In this document: in pieces, positions 1 through 8,586 of the stretch | Position numbering within the stretch: the first letter of the stretch is position 1 | Layout: the number at the start of each line of letters is the position of its first letter | Assembly: GCF_000523235.1 (NCBI RefSeq) | Contig: NZ_CP006850.1 | Span: 7,812,001-7,876,000, forward strand | Origin: Nocardia nova SH22a | Lineage (GTDB): Bacteria > Actinomycetota > Actinomycetes > Mycobacteriales > Mycobacteriaceae | Direction of reading: 5' to 3' | Length of the DNA: 64,000 nt | Position numbers and translations under genes: made by a program | The notes under the pieces: model-generated | Databases searched by the model: none | Seen by the model: only the letters and a program-made list of their open reading frames with translations | What the model was told of the DNA's origin: nothing

Positions 1-81
1 GGCCTTCTTCGCCGCTCGCTTCTCCTTCAGCGACTTTCCGGACTTCTTGGACATCGTGCTGCGCGGAGATTTGTCGGACAT
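1..81 (-). CDS. Lysine-rich small protein, 5' part only
   Basis: The frame opens with ATG at 81 and runs off the left edge of the window, so only 27 codons are visible. The product is strongly basic and contains the stretch MSKKSGKSLKEKRAAKKA. No hydrophobic segment is visible, so it is probably cytosolic and may bind nucleic acid or ribosomes, but that is inference from charge alone. Short Lys-rich proteins of this look are common in Nocardia and Mycobacterium and have no assigned function. It is divergent from thiD with about 145 bases between the two starts. Confidence 0.6.
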   Translation of the reverse strand, partial: MSDKSPRSTMSKKSGKSLKEKRAAKKA

Positions 82-227
82 GAGGGTCCTTTGTTCGCAG
101 GGCCTGAGCGGCCCTGGTGCCTCGACCGTACCCGCTCGGTCGCCCGAATCGGTGCGGATGTGTTTCACGACGGCGCGGCGGAGACCGCCCGGCGCCCGCA
201 CGCGGGCCGGGTCGTAGGGTCGGTTTC

Positions 228-1073
228 GTGAAACTGCTGCCGTTGCCGGACGAGGGTGCGACCCCGGTTCGAGTGCTGACCGTCGCCGGGACCGATTCCG
301 GAGGTGGGGCGGGTATTCAGGCCGATTCGCGGACCATGGCGCTGCTGGGAGTGCACGCCTGTGTGGCGGTGGCCGCGGTGACGGTGCAGAACTCGGTCGG
401 GGTCAGCGGGTTCCACGAGATTCCGCCGCAGACGGTCGCCGATCAGGTGCGGGTGGTGACCGGTGATATCGGTGTCGCCGCCGCCAAGACGGGCATGCTG
501 GCCTCGACCGCGATCATCGAGGCGGTGGCGGAGGTCTGTGGCGAGGTGGGCATCGGGCGCGACGGCGGCATTCCGCTGGTGGTCGACCCGGTGGCCGCCT
601 CGATGCACGGCGATCCGCTGCTGCACGCTTCGGCGCTCGACGCCCTGCGCTCGGTCCTCATACCGCGCGCCACCCTGGTGACCCCCAATCTCGACGAGGT
701 CCGGCTACTGACCGGCATCGACGTCACCGACGATCGCACCGCCCGCACCGCCGCCGAGGCGCTCGTCGCGCTCGGGCCGCGCTGGGCGATCGTCAAGGGC
801 GGCCACCTGCGCTCCTCGGAGTTCAGCACCGATCTGCTCTACGACGGCGACCGCTTCCACGAGCTGACCGCGCCGCGCATCACCACCGGCAACGACCACG
901 GCGGCGGCGACACCCTGGCGGCCGCGGCGGCCTGCGCACTCGCACACGGTTACGAGGTGCCCGAGGCGGTGGCCTTCGCCAAGGAGTGGACCACCCGGTG
1001 CCTCAAGGCTTCCTACGATCTCGGCGCGGGACACGGACCGGTCTCCCCGTTGTGGCGGCTACGCGGGAACTGA
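228..1073 (+). CDS. thiD: Hydroxymethylpyrimidine/phosphomethylpyrimidine kinase ThiD
   Basis: Phosphorylates HMP and then HMP-phosphate to give the pyrimidine half of thiamine; cytosolic. The 281-residue protein is the normal family length. The N-terminal motif VAGTDSGGGAGIQAD and the following TM-LG-V-A-A-VTVQN block are typical, as is VVDPV in the middle. The C-terminal ATP/anion-hole loop reads HGGGDTLAAA, with Asp where enteric ThiD has Cys (GxGCT), like the GAGD loop of ribokinases. The GTG at 228 (VKLLPLPDEG) is chosen because it gives the family length; an upstream start at 117 would add a Pro/Arg-rich stretch without homology features. It lies in the same neighbourhood as thiG/S/O/E (23-26 kb), as in mycobacteria, but in a separate transcription unit. 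Confidence 0.93.
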   Translation: MKLLPLPDEGATPVRVLTVAGTDSGGGAGIQADSRTMALLGVHACVAVAAVTVQNSVGVSGFHEIPPQTVADQVRVVTGDIGVAAAKTGMLASTAIIEAVAEVCGEVGIGRDGGIPLVVDPVAASMHGDPLLHASALDALRSVLIPRATLVTPNLDEVRLLTGIDVTDDRTARTAAEALVALGPRWAIVKGGHLRSSEFSTDLLYDGDRFHELTAPRITTGNDHGGGDTLAAAAACALAHGYEVPEAVAFAKEWTTRCLKASYDLGAGHGPVSPLWRLRGN

Positions 1074-1196
1074 CTCCGCACAACGCATCTCGCGGCTCCC
1101 AGCAACTTTCCGGCTTTCGCGGAATCGTGAAAGTCGTTGTGGCGCAGTACTATATATCCGCGGGCCACAACTCGAAGCCGGGACGAGGAGTCGACC

Positions 1197-2807
1197 ATGC
1201 TGATCATCAACGCCGAGACCAGGAAGCCTGGCACCGAGCAGAAGGCGCTCGGATTTCTGCGGGACTACAGCCGCAATCCCGGTATCGCCATCTCCGGCCT
1301 GCAGATTCCGGATCGGCACCGCCGTCGCACCACCGAGGCCGATGTGGTCGTCTTCATGCCGTTCGCGGCCGCGGTCATCGAGGTGAAGGGCATCGTCCAG
1401 CCGGTCGGCGGCACGCTCTCGTGCCCGGTCAACGGCCGGTGGTCGATGCCCGGAATCGACGGCGATCCGATCCATGTGCGCGGGAGCGACACCAATCCGC
1501 TCCATCAGGTTGCCGATCCGATGTACGGCCTGAAGAATCTGGCCCGCGAACTCGCGCCCGACCGGGAACCGTTCATCGACGGTCTGGTGCTGATCGTCCC
1601 GCACTCGGGCACCACGGTTTCCCTGGACAAGGACGACGCACTGCCCCCGGGCCAGGACATACTGCTCGGCGCCGACAGCGGGCCGCTGTGGAAGTGGCTC
1701 AACCGCAAGGCGTTCCGGGCCCGGACGGATCCGTGGACGGTGGAGCTGGTGGTCGCGGTGCTGGCGGCGATCGGGCTGGATCAGGCCGGCATTCCCGAGG
1801 AGGCCGCACATCTGCGGGCCGCCCTCATCCGGGAGGGTTTCACGACCGAGGGCCCGGCCACCATGCCGGAGGCCGGTGCCGCCGCGGAGCCCGCAGATTC
1901 CGAATTCAGCACGCCCGCGCTCGCGGCGTCGGCGGCCTTCGCCGCCGCGAGCGTCGCCGACGCGTCCACAGCGGTCGCCGTCACGTCCGCACCGATCGCC
2001 GATACGTCCGCGGCCTTCGGCGACACATCCACGGCCTTCGTTTCCACCGCCACTGTCGCCGATACGCCGTACGCCGGGGCGCCGGAGTCGCCGGTTGTCG
2101 CAAATCCGGCAGTTCCCGGAAATCCGCATCTTGCCACCGCGGCGGATACTGCACGAACCGGCGAAAACCTGTCCGGCCCTGGCGAATCGGACGTCTCCGG
2201 GATACACGACGACAAGGGACATGGCGAAGAAGGGGCGCGGGGCGACCGCCGGGCACACGACGACGAGAGAGACGGTAGGGCGCACGGCGAGGACCGGGCG
2301 CACGACGCCAGGGTGCGCGACGACCGCTGGACGCACCAGGACACGGACACCGACAACGAGCCGTTCGGCCGACCACTGACCGAGCAACCGGTCACCGCTC
2401 CGCCGACGTACGACAATGTGCGGTCGCTACCGTTCCGCAGGCCCGAATCAGCCGAGTCGCAGGCCGTGGATCCCGACAGCCAGGAACCGGAGGACTGGTC
2501 GGCGCCCTCGCGCCGACCCTCGCGGCATCGGGTCGAGGCCGTCGCGGTGATCGGCGCGCTGGCGGCCGTACTCGTCTGCTTCGTCTGGTATTTCGCCGGT
2601 AGCCACTCCGGCGAGCACAGCGACGCCGGAAACCGCCCCGCCGCCACATCCACCGCACCGGCTCCGATGCCGCCCGCCCCGATCCCACCGGCGGCCGCCG
2701 CCCCACCGGCCGCACCGGCGGCCGCCGAAGTACCCGCACCACAACAGAATTCGGGACTGTTCCCGCAGGACGCGCGGGCCTGCTATCCGTTCCAGCCGGA
2801 CTGCTGA
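1197..2807 (+). CDS. NERD-domain protein with C-terminal membrane anchor
   Basis: The first 190 residues form a nuclease-related domain (NERD): TEADVVVF followed by AAVIEVKG gives the E/D-x-K style core seen in this restriction-endonuclease-like fold. Residues about 225-410 are low-complexity (Ala/Thr/Ser-rich, then His/Asp/Arg-rich). One hydrophobic helix follows (VAVIGALAAVLVCFVWYFAG), then a Pro/Ala-rich tail ending CYPFQPDC. The ATG at 1197 is preferred over an in-frame ATG at 1137 because GAGGAG precedes it and the NERD homology starts there. An AT-rich element TACTATATAT at 1148-1157 is a plausible -10 region. NERD proteins are thought to act in DNA processing or stress response; the substrate here is unknown. 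Confidence 0.8.
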   Translation: MLIINAETRKPGTEQKALGFLRDYSRNPGIAISGLQIPDRHRRRTTEADVVVFMPFAAAVIEVKGIVQPVGGTLSCPVNGRWSMPGIDGDPIHVRGSDTNPLHQVADPMYGLKNLARELAPDREPFIDGLVLIVPHSGTTVSLDKDDALPPGQDILLGADSGPLWKWLNRKAFRARTDPWTVELVVAVLAAIGLDQAGIPEEAAHLRAALIREGFTTEGPATMPEAGAAAEPADSEFSTPALAASAAFAAASVADASTAVAVTSAPIADTSAAFGDTSTAFVSTATVADTPYAGAPESPVVANPAVPGNPHLATAADTARTGENLSGPGESDVSGIHDDKGHGEEGARGDRRAHDDERDGRAHGEDRAHDARVRDDRWTHQDTDTDNEPFGRPLTEQPVTAPPTYDNVRSLPFRRPESAESQAVDPDSQEPEDWSAPSRRPSRHRVEAVAVIGALAAVLVCFVWYFAGSHSGEHSDAGNRPAATSTAPAPMPPAPIPPAAAAPPAAPAAAEVPAPQQNSGLFPQDARACYPFQPDC

Positions 2808-2858
2808 CCGCCGCGCCGGGCGCCGAAAAGTGTCGTACCCCGTCGGCATACTGTCGCC

Positions 2859-3356
2859 ATGAGCGAATCCGATGCGGCAACCCGGCGTGACATCACCTCC
2901 TACGACGATCCGGATGCCCCCTGGAACCAGGCCACGGCCGAGGGGGACATCCGGAACTGGAACAGCCCTGTCATCGAGGAATTCCGGGCCAACGGCGGAA
3001 AGGTCGGCGGATCCTACGAGGGGGCGACACTGCTGCTGCTCACCACCACGGGTGCGCGCAGCGGTAAGCAGCATGTCGTCCCGCTCGGGGTGCTGTATCG
3101 GGATCAGACGCCGTACCTGAGCTCGTTCGTCGAGGGGAAGTATCCGGCCTGGTACCACAACATCAAGGCGAACCCGCAGGTCACGGTCGAAATCGGGGAA
3201 CAGACCCATCAGGCCCGCGGCCGGGTGCTGGAGGGGACGGAATACGACGAGTTCGCCACCTGGGTCCTGGCGAACAATCCGCTCCTGGCCGATTTCCAGT
3301 CCCGGTCGCCCCGTCCGGTTCCGCTGGTCGTTTTGGATCTCGGCGAACCCGTGTGA
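2859..3356 (+). CDS. Deazaflavin (F420)-dependent oxidoreductase-like protein, DDN family
   Basis: A 165-residue split-beta-barrel protein of the deazaflavin-dependent nitroreductase (Ddn) family. Signature stretches are LLLTTTGARSGKQHVVPLG and YPAWYHNIKANPQVTVEIG, the usual phosphate-contact loop and the A-W-x-x-N-L/I-x-A-P motif. Members use F420H2 to reduce quinones, nitroaromatics or other small molecules. An F420-reducing glucose-6-phosphate dehydrogenase is encoded at 46.7 kb, so the cofactor is available. Start ATG at 2859; a TACTGT element lies only 5 bases upstream, so the message may be leaderless. A second Ddn-like paralogue is at 37.0 kb. Confidence 0.88.
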   Translation: MSESDAATRRDITSYDDPDAPWNQATAEGDIRNWNSPVIEEFRANGGKVGGSYEGATLLLLTTTGARSGKQHVVPLGVLYRDQTPYLSSFVEGKYPAWYHNIKANPQVTVEIGEQTHQARGRVLEGTEYDEFATWVLANNPLLADFQSRSPRPVPLVVLDLGEPV

Positions 3357-3427
3357 TATCCGGTGCTCCCAGGAAGCTCCCAGCTTGGACAAAGCCCTGC
3401 CCAAGCCTGGTAGCCGAAATTGGGAGC

Positions 3428-4693
3428 ATGTCCGAGACAGCGACAGCAGTCCAGGCGGCCACCGCCCCCGAATCGAAGCGCACCCCGGTGCTCGAGATCG
3501 TCATTCCGGTATACAACGAGGAACGCGATCTCGCCGGGTGTGTGCACCGGCTGCACGCGTTCCTTCGGGACGGATTCCCGTTCTCGGCCCGGATCACCGT
3601 GGCCGACAACGCATCCACCGACTCCACTCTCTCGGTAGCGCACGAACTCGCCGAAGAGTTGTCCGAGGTCGAGGTCGTCCACCTCGATCGCAAGGGCCGC
3701 GGCCGCGCATTGCGGGCGGTGTGGGAAGCCTCCGACGCGGAGGTCGTCGCCTACATGGACGTCGACCTGTCCACGGATCTGAACGCACTGCTGCCGCTGG
3801 TGGCGCCGCTGGTCTCCGGACATTCCGATCTGGCGATCGGCACCCGGCTGGCGAAGTCCTCGCGGGTGGTGCGCGGGCCGAAGCGCGAGTTCATCTCACG
3901 CTGCTACAACCTGATCCTGCGGGCCTCGCTGCAAGCGCGGTTCTCCGACGCCCAGTGCGGGTTCAAGGCCATGCGCACCGATGTGGCGCGCCGGGTGCTG
4001 CCGCTGGTCGAGGACGGCGAGTGGTTCTTCGACACCGAACTGCTGGTGATCGCCGAACGCGCCGGATTGCGCATCCACGAGGTGCCGGTGGACTGGATCG
4101 ACGATCCGGACAGCCGGGTCGACATCGTCGACACCGCGCGCAAGGACCTGCTCGGCGTCTGGCGGGTCGGCCGGGGGCTCACCACCGGCACGCTGCCGAT
4201 CAACGAACTGCGCGCGGCCATCGGCCGGGAACCCCTGGTGGACGGGGTACCGCTGGGGATGGTCGGGCAACTGGTGCGCTTCGGCATCATCGGCCTGCTG
4301 TCCACACTCGCCTACATGCTGCTCTACGTGGTCCTGCAGGCCGGGATGGGCGCGCAGGCGGCGAACTTCACCGCGCTGCTGATCACCGCGATCGGCAACA
4401 CCGCCGCCAACCGCGCGTTCACCTTCGGGGTGCGCGGTAAGGGCAATGCGGTGTCACACCACTTCCAGGGTCTGCTGATCTTCGGCTTCGCCTGGGTGCT
4501 GACCAGTGGATCGCTGTTCGCACTGCATCGCTGGGCGCCGGGCGCCTCGGTCCATCTGGAACTGTTCGTCCTGGTGGTCGCCAATCTCGTGGCGACGCTG
4601 ACCCGATTCGTCGGTCTGCGGTGGGTGTTCCGCAACGCCGTCTCCGGAACCCCCGTCGCCGATATCTCGGCACCCACACCGGACACCCCGTGA
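3428..4693 (+). CDS. GT2 glycosyltransferase fused to GtrA-like membrane domain
   Basis: Residues about 22-250 are a family-2 glycosyltransferase: IVIPVYNEERDL at the start, ADNASTDST for the nucleotide-sugar site and AYMDVDLSTDL containing the metal-binding DxD. This resembles polyprenyl-phosphate sugar (DPM/GtrB-like) synthases. Residues about 290-410 hold four hydrophobic segments of a GtrA-type domain (LVRFGIIGLLSTLAYMLLY at its start), commonly linked to translocation of lipid-linked sugars. The fusion puts synthesis and presumed flipping in one chain. ATG at 3428 follows GGGAG. Its TGA overlaps the GTG of the next gene (GTGA), so the two are translationally coupled and probably form a cell-envelope glycosylation pathway. 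Confidence 0.9.
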   Translation: MSETATAVQAATAPESKRTPVLEIVIPVYNEERDLAGCVHRLHAFLRDGFPFSARITVADNASTDSTLSVAHELAEELSEVEVVHLDRKGRGRALRAVWEASDAEVVAYMDVDLSTDLNALLPLVAPLVSGHSDLAIGTRLAKSSRVVRGPKREFISRCYNLILRASLQARFSDAQCGFKAMRTDVARRVLPLVEDGEWFFDTELLVIAERAGLRIHEVPVDWIDDPDSRVDIVDTARKDLLGVWRVGRGLTTGTLPINELRAAIGREPLVDGVPLGMVGQLVRFGIIGLLSTLAYMLLYVVLQAGMGAQAANFTALLITAIGNTAANRAFTFGVRGKGNAVSHHFQGLLIFGFAWVLTSGSLFALHRWAPGASVHLELFVLVVANLVATLTRFVGLRWVFRNAVSGTPVADISAPTPDTP

Positions 4694-6514
4694 CAACGAC
4701 CCTGAGGCGGCCGGCGCCGGTGGTGACATCGGAGCCGGCCGCCGCGGGCCGATCGCCCTGGGAGCGGCGCGCACTCGGCGTTCTGCTCCTGTCCACCGCC
4801 ATCGCCTACCTGTGCACCGTGCGTGCGAACGGGTGGGCGAATTCCTTCTATGCCGCTGCCGCACAGGCGGGTTCGGTGTCCTGGCGGGCCGCGTTCTTCG
4901 GATCGACGGATGCCGCGAACTCCATCACCGTCGACCACGCGCCCGCGGGACTGTGGCCGATGGATCTGTTCGTCCAGGCATTCGGCCTGTCCAGCTGGAC
5001 GCTGCTGATACCGCAGGTGCTCATGGGCGTGGCCGCGGTCGCGCTGCTGTGGGCCACGGTGCGGCGGCCGTTCGGCCCGGTCGCGGGACTGCTGGCCGGT
5101 GCGGTGCTGGCGGTGACACCCGTCGCGGCCCTGATGTTCCGCTACGACCAACCGGACGCGTTGCTCGTCCTGCTGCTGATCGCGGCCTGCTGGGCGATGA
5201 CGCGCGCGGTCGAGGACGGACGGTGGCGCTGGCTCGTATTATGCGGCGCGCTGGTCGGATTCGGCGTCCTGACCAAACAACTGCAGGCCCTGTTGATCGT
5301 GCCCGGACTGGCGCTCACCTATCTGGTCGCGGGCCCGCCCCGGTTACATGTTCGGATCGTGCAGCTGTGCGCCGCCGGGGGTGCGACGATCGCGGCCGCG
5401 GGCTGGTGGATCGCCGCCGCCGGACTGTGGCCCGCGGCGTCGCGTCCGTATTTCGGTGGCTCATCGGACAATTCGATTCTGGAGCTGATCTTCTGGCACG
5501 ACGGGCTGGGCCGGTTGACCGGCGCCGAGGGCGGAAGCCCCTCTCCGCGTGGCGGATTCTGGGGGCAATCGGGAATCACCCGACTGTTCGCCCCCGCCCA
5601 GGGTGGGCAGATCGCGTGGCTGCTCCCGGCGGCTCTCATCCTCCTGATCACTGGAATCATCCTGTGCGCCAGGGCTCCCCGGACCGATGCCCGGCGTGCC
5701 GCCCTGCTGATGTGGGGCGGCTGGCTGCTGGTGACCGGTCTGGCCTTCAGCATGATGCGGGGTATCTTCCACGCCTACTACACCGTGGCGCTCGCGCCCG
5801 CGATCGCCGCACTCGCCGGTGCGGGCGTGACGATGCTGTGGTCGCATCGCGAGCGGCTGTGGATACGGTCGGTCGCGGTGATCGTGATGGCCGCCACCAC
5901 CGCGACGGCGTGGATGTTGTTGTCCCGCAGTCCGGATTTCGTGCCCTGGCTGCGCTGGGTCGTGCTCGTGGGCGGGATCGCGGTATCGGTCGCGCTGCTG
6001 CCCCGCACCTCGCGCCGGATCGGCCTGACCCTGGCCACGGCGGCCTGCCTCATCGGTGTGGCGGGTCCGATCGCCTACTCCGCCGATACCGTCGCGACCG
6101 CGCACAGCGGCCCCGTGCCCAGCGCCGGGCCGCACCTGCCGGGCAGTTCCGTGTCGGCCGCAGGCGACCTCACCCAGACCCCTTCGCCGAGTGAGGATCT
6201 GACGGCACTGCTGAATCGGGACGGGTTCGCCTACACCTGGGCCGCGGCCACCGTCGGCGCCGACCGGGCCGCCACCTATCAGCTCGCCACCCAGCTGCCC
6301 GTGATGGCGATCGGCGGGTTCACCGGCGACGATCCCCTCGCCGACCCCCGACCGGTTCCGAGACCTGGTGGCGGCGGGCGATATCCACTACTTCGTCGAT
6401 GGTGCGGCCCCGCCGGACTCGGTGGCGGCGCGGATCACCACGTGGGTGGAGCAGCATTTCACCGCGCAGGTGGTCGACGGTGTTCCGGTCTACGATCTGA
6501 CCGCCCCGCGCTGA
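4690..6514 (+). CDS. ArnT/PMT-like membrane glycosyltransferase (GT39), frameshifted near its 3' end
   Basis: A polytopic protein with about ten or more hydrophobic helices and an early external loop FGSTDAANSITVDHAPAG, as in polyprenyl-phosphate sugar-dependent transferases of the PMT/ArnT type. GTG at 4690 overlaps the stop of the GT2-GtrA gene. The single unbroken frame does not end sensibly: after position 6337 it becomes Gly/Arg-rich and runs through the terminator and into the tRNA gene. Removing one C from the run CCCC at 6334-6337 restores DDPSPTPDRFRDLVAAG and a normal C-terminus (HYFVDGAAP, then VYDLTAPR) ending at TGA 6512-6514, giving about 607 residues. The insertion is either a real inactivating mutation or a sequencing error. 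Confidence 0.85.
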
Positions 6515-6524
6515 CCCGAAACGA

Positions 6525-6560
6525 GCGATGCCCGTCCCCTGATCAGGGGACGGGCATCGC
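6525..6560. terminator. Perfect 36-bp hairpin between convergent genes
   Basis: The segment reads as an uninterrupted inverted repeat with 18-base arms (GCGATGCCCGTCCCCTGA and its complement). It starts 10 bases after the restored stop of the glycosyltransferase gene and ends 9 bases before the 3' end of the converging tRNA gene. A stem of this strength between convergent units is best read as a bidirectional terminator; there is no long U run on either strand. Confidence 0.8.
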
Positions 6561-6569
6561 TGGCATCTG

Positions 6570-6642
6570 TAGCCCCGACGGGATTTGAACCCGCGCTACC
6601 GCCTTGAGAGGGCGGCGTCCTAGGCCGCTAGACGACGGGGCC
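6570..6642 (-). tRNA. tRNA-Glu (anticodon CUC)
   Basis: On the minus strand the 73-base sequence folds as a cloverleaf. The acceptor stem GGCCCCG pairs with CGGGGCU (first pair G-U), the D arm is GUCUAGCGGCCUAGGAC, the anticodon stem is CCGCC/GGCGG around loop CUCUCAA, and the T arm contains GGGUUCAAAUCCC. The loop gives anticodon CUC, which reads GAG (Glu). The discriminator base is A at 6570. The 3' CCA is not encoded. It decodes the dominant Glu codon of this high-GC genome. Confidence 0.97.
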
Positions 6643-6750
6643 AGGAACTTCGAACTCCGGGAAACCGGAGCCCGGACAGCTTATCCGCCACCCGTGGTCT
6701 CACCAAATCCGGTGCTCACGGCCCGAGACGACGGGACCGGTGCACGAGAA

Positions 6751-6888
6751 CTAGAAGGGTTGTCCCGTGATGAGACCGAAAATCCCCGCGACGAAGAACA
6801 GCGGGATGAACAGCGCGGTAGCGACGGGGTCACCGTTGAGATAACCCTGGCGGATACCTTCGAGAGCGCCGGCAGAACCTGAATCCAT
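6751..6888 (-). CDS. Small single-helix membrane protein (45 aa), unknown function
   Basis: A 45-codon gene with ATG at 6888 preceded by AGGGAG at six-base spacing, and high G/C at third positions. The protein has a short polar start (MDSGSAGALEGIRQGYLNG) and one hydrophobic helix, ALFIPLFFVAGIFGLITG, so it probably sits in the inner membrane with its C-terminus close to the membrane. It stands alone between the tRNA gene and the TetR gene. I do not recognise a family. Confidence 0.6.
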   Translation of the reverse strand: MDSGSAGALEGIRQGYLNGDPVATALFIPLFFVAGIFGLITGQPF

Positions 6889-7084
6889 GATCGACTCCCT
6901 GAAGCTAGTGAAATTTGTCCGGTTACCGTACCGCAGCCGGAGGCGGTCCCCACAGCCGGAGAGTGCTGAAGATCCCCAGGTCGTGACACGCCGACGATGC
7001 CATTCGGATCCGCGGCGCGGCCGTGACCCGATGACATCGAAATCGGCGACATCACGATCCTGCCGACCCGGCAGGGGTGAGGTT

Positions 7085-7705
7085 TCAACGGGGTGCGTGC
7101 AGGCCCATGTGCAGGGTGGCCGCCCACTGGTGGACGATCTGTTTGCGGCGGGCCGAGTCGTCGGTGAGGACATCGGCCAGGCCGAGGCCGCGGGCCATGT
7201 CGAGGGTGGCCTGGACCAGGTGGTGGGCGACCGGATCGGAGTCGTCGACGCCCAGCGCCTCGACCGCCAGGCGGTGGGAGACGCGGCCGAAGCGGGCCTC
7301 GAGGGGCACGATGCGCTCACGCATGACCGGGTCGGCCGCGGCGTGGGTCCACACTTGCAGGGCCGCCTTGAACAGGTTGGTCGTATAGGACTCGACCAGC
7401 TGCGCCACCACCGCCTCGGTGCGCGCGAGATCGTGCACGCCGGAAGCCGCTGTCAGAGCGGCGGATTCGGCCTTCGACTGCGCCATCCGGGTGTCGAACA
7501 TGTATTCCAGGGCCGCGGTGATCAGGTCCTCGCGGGTCGGGAAGTGATGTTGCGCCGCTCCGCGCGAGACCCCGGCGCGTTCGGCGACCACCGCCACGGT
7601 GGCGGCCGCCCAGCCCATCTCGGCGAGGCAGTCGATGGTGGCCTCGAGCAGCCGTTGCCGGGTGGCCCGGCTGCGGTCCTGTTTCGGTTCGTGCGTTGCG
7701 GTCAT
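7085..7705 (-). CDS. TetR-family regulator of the acyl-CoA cluster
   Basis: A 206-residue repressor. The N-terminal helix-turn-helix spans about residues 18-62 (VAVVAERAGVSRGAAQHHFP is the recognition part); the rest is the helical ligand/dimer domain. It is the last gene of the minus-strand catabolic run: its ATG lies 7 bases beyond the enoyl-CoA hydratase stop, so it is co-transcribed with that gene. By position it probably senses an acyl-CoA intermediate and controls the cluster; the inverted repeat at 16326-16341 upstream of the first gene is a candidate target. The ligand is unknown. Confidence 0.9.
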   Translation of the reverse strand: MTATHEPKQDRSRATRQRLLEATIDCLAEMGWAAATVAVVAERAGVSRGAAQHHFPTREDLITAALEYMFDTRMAQSKAESAALTAASGVHDLARTEAVVAQLVESYTTNLFKAALQVWTHAAADPVMRERIVPLEARFGRVSHRLAVEALGVDDSDPVAHHLVQATLDMARGLGLADVLTDDSARRKQIVHQWAATLHMGLHAPR

Positions 7706-7712
7706 GATGGGT

Positions 7713-8501
7713 TCATTCTGCCCAGCTGGGCGAACGCCGCTGGAAGAAGGCCGTCATACCCTCCACGACCTCGGGCGTTCCGAAGTAGCTCGCGGAGCGC
7801 CGGGCCAGCTCGTCGGCGCCGCGATCGAATTCGGCGAGCAGCGCGGCATTCACCAGCCGCTTGCTCTCGGCCAGACCCTGCGGTGAGCCCTTGCGCAACT
7901 CACCGCACAGCCGCACCACCTCCGCATCGGCATCGGCGGCGGCAACGGTGATCAGGCCGATCCGCTCGGCCTCGGCGGCGTCGAAGGTCTCCCCGGTCTG
8001 GAAGTAGCGGGCGGCGGACCGCGAGGTCATGCGCGGCAGCAGGGTCAGCGAGATCATGAACGGCGCCAGCCCGAGTCGCGCCTCGGTGAGCGCGAAACTG
8101 CTGGTAGGACCGGCCACGACGATATCGCAGGCGCCAACGATACCCATACCGCCCGCCCGCACATTGCCGTCGATCCGCGCGATCACCGGCTTGTGCAGTT
8201 CGACGATGCCGCGCAGCACCTCGATCATCCATCCGGTGCGGATATCGGCGGCCGCGGCCGGATCGGCGTCGAGCGCCTCCTTCAGATCCGCACCGGCGCA
8301 GAAGGTGTTGCCGGTGTGGGTGAGGATCACTCCGCGCGCCCGCTCGTCGCCCCCGGCCTGCAGCAGACCGTCGAGCAGTTCGCGGACCAGCTTGGAGGAC
8401 AGCGCATTCCGGTTGTGCGGGGAATCCAGGGTGAGGACGGCGAATCCGTCGCGTACCTCGTACCGGACGAACGGCGCCTCTGCGTTACCCGTATCGCTCA
8501 T
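7713..8501 (-). CDS. Enoyl-CoA hydratase/isomerase family protein
   Basis: A crotonase-fold enzyme of 262 residues. The oxyanion-hole motif appears as NTFCAGADLKE and the second as RAGGMGIVGACDIV. In place of the paired catalytic Glu residues of classical hydratases, the second loop carries FALTEARLGLAP with one Glu. It would hydrate an unsaturated acyl-CoA made by the neighbouring dehydrogenases and carboxylase. Two ATGs are close together; 8501 is preferred because GGAAGGA then lies six bases upstream, whereas the ATG at 8507 has no room for a ribosome site. The position matches echA7 in the M. tuberculosis cluster. A perfect palindrome separates it from the preceding dehydrogenase gene. 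Confidence 0.9.
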   Translation of the reverse strand: MSDTGNAEAPFVRYEVRDGFAVLTLDSPHNRNALSSKLVRELLDGLLQAGGDERARGVILTHTGNTFCAGADLKEALDADPAAAADIRTGWMIEVLRGIVELHKPVIARIDGNVRAGGMGIVGACDIVVAGPTSSFALTEARLGLAPFMISLTLLPRMTSRSAARYFQTGETFDAAEAERIGLITVAAADADAEVVRLCGELRKGSPQGLAESKRLVNAALLAEFDRGADELARRSASYFGTPEVVEGMTAFFQRRSPSWAE

Positions 8502-8547
8502 GTTCATTCCTTCCGTGCCGGACCGGCGTTCGCGGAGTCAGCTTCGG

Positions 8548-8579
8548 GGCGAGGGTGATCCGGCCGGATCACCCTCGCC
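8548..8579. terminator. Perfect 32-bp palindrome inside the catabolic operon
   Basis: GGCGAGGGTGATCCGG is followed directly by its exact complement. It lies 7 bases after the acyl-CoA dehydrogenase stop and 46 bases before the hydratase start. As RNA it would form a very stable hairpin with almost no loop and no U tract. It could be a partial terminator or stability element that sets lower expression of the hydratase and tetR, or a protein-binding palindrome. Role inferred only. Confidence 0.6.
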
Positions 8580-8586
8580 GAGCGGA

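Noticed and set aside
6515..6588. Extension of the GT39-type frame through the terminator and into tRNA-Glu
   Set aside because: Produced by the one-base insertion at 6334-6337; the other frame ends properly at 6514.
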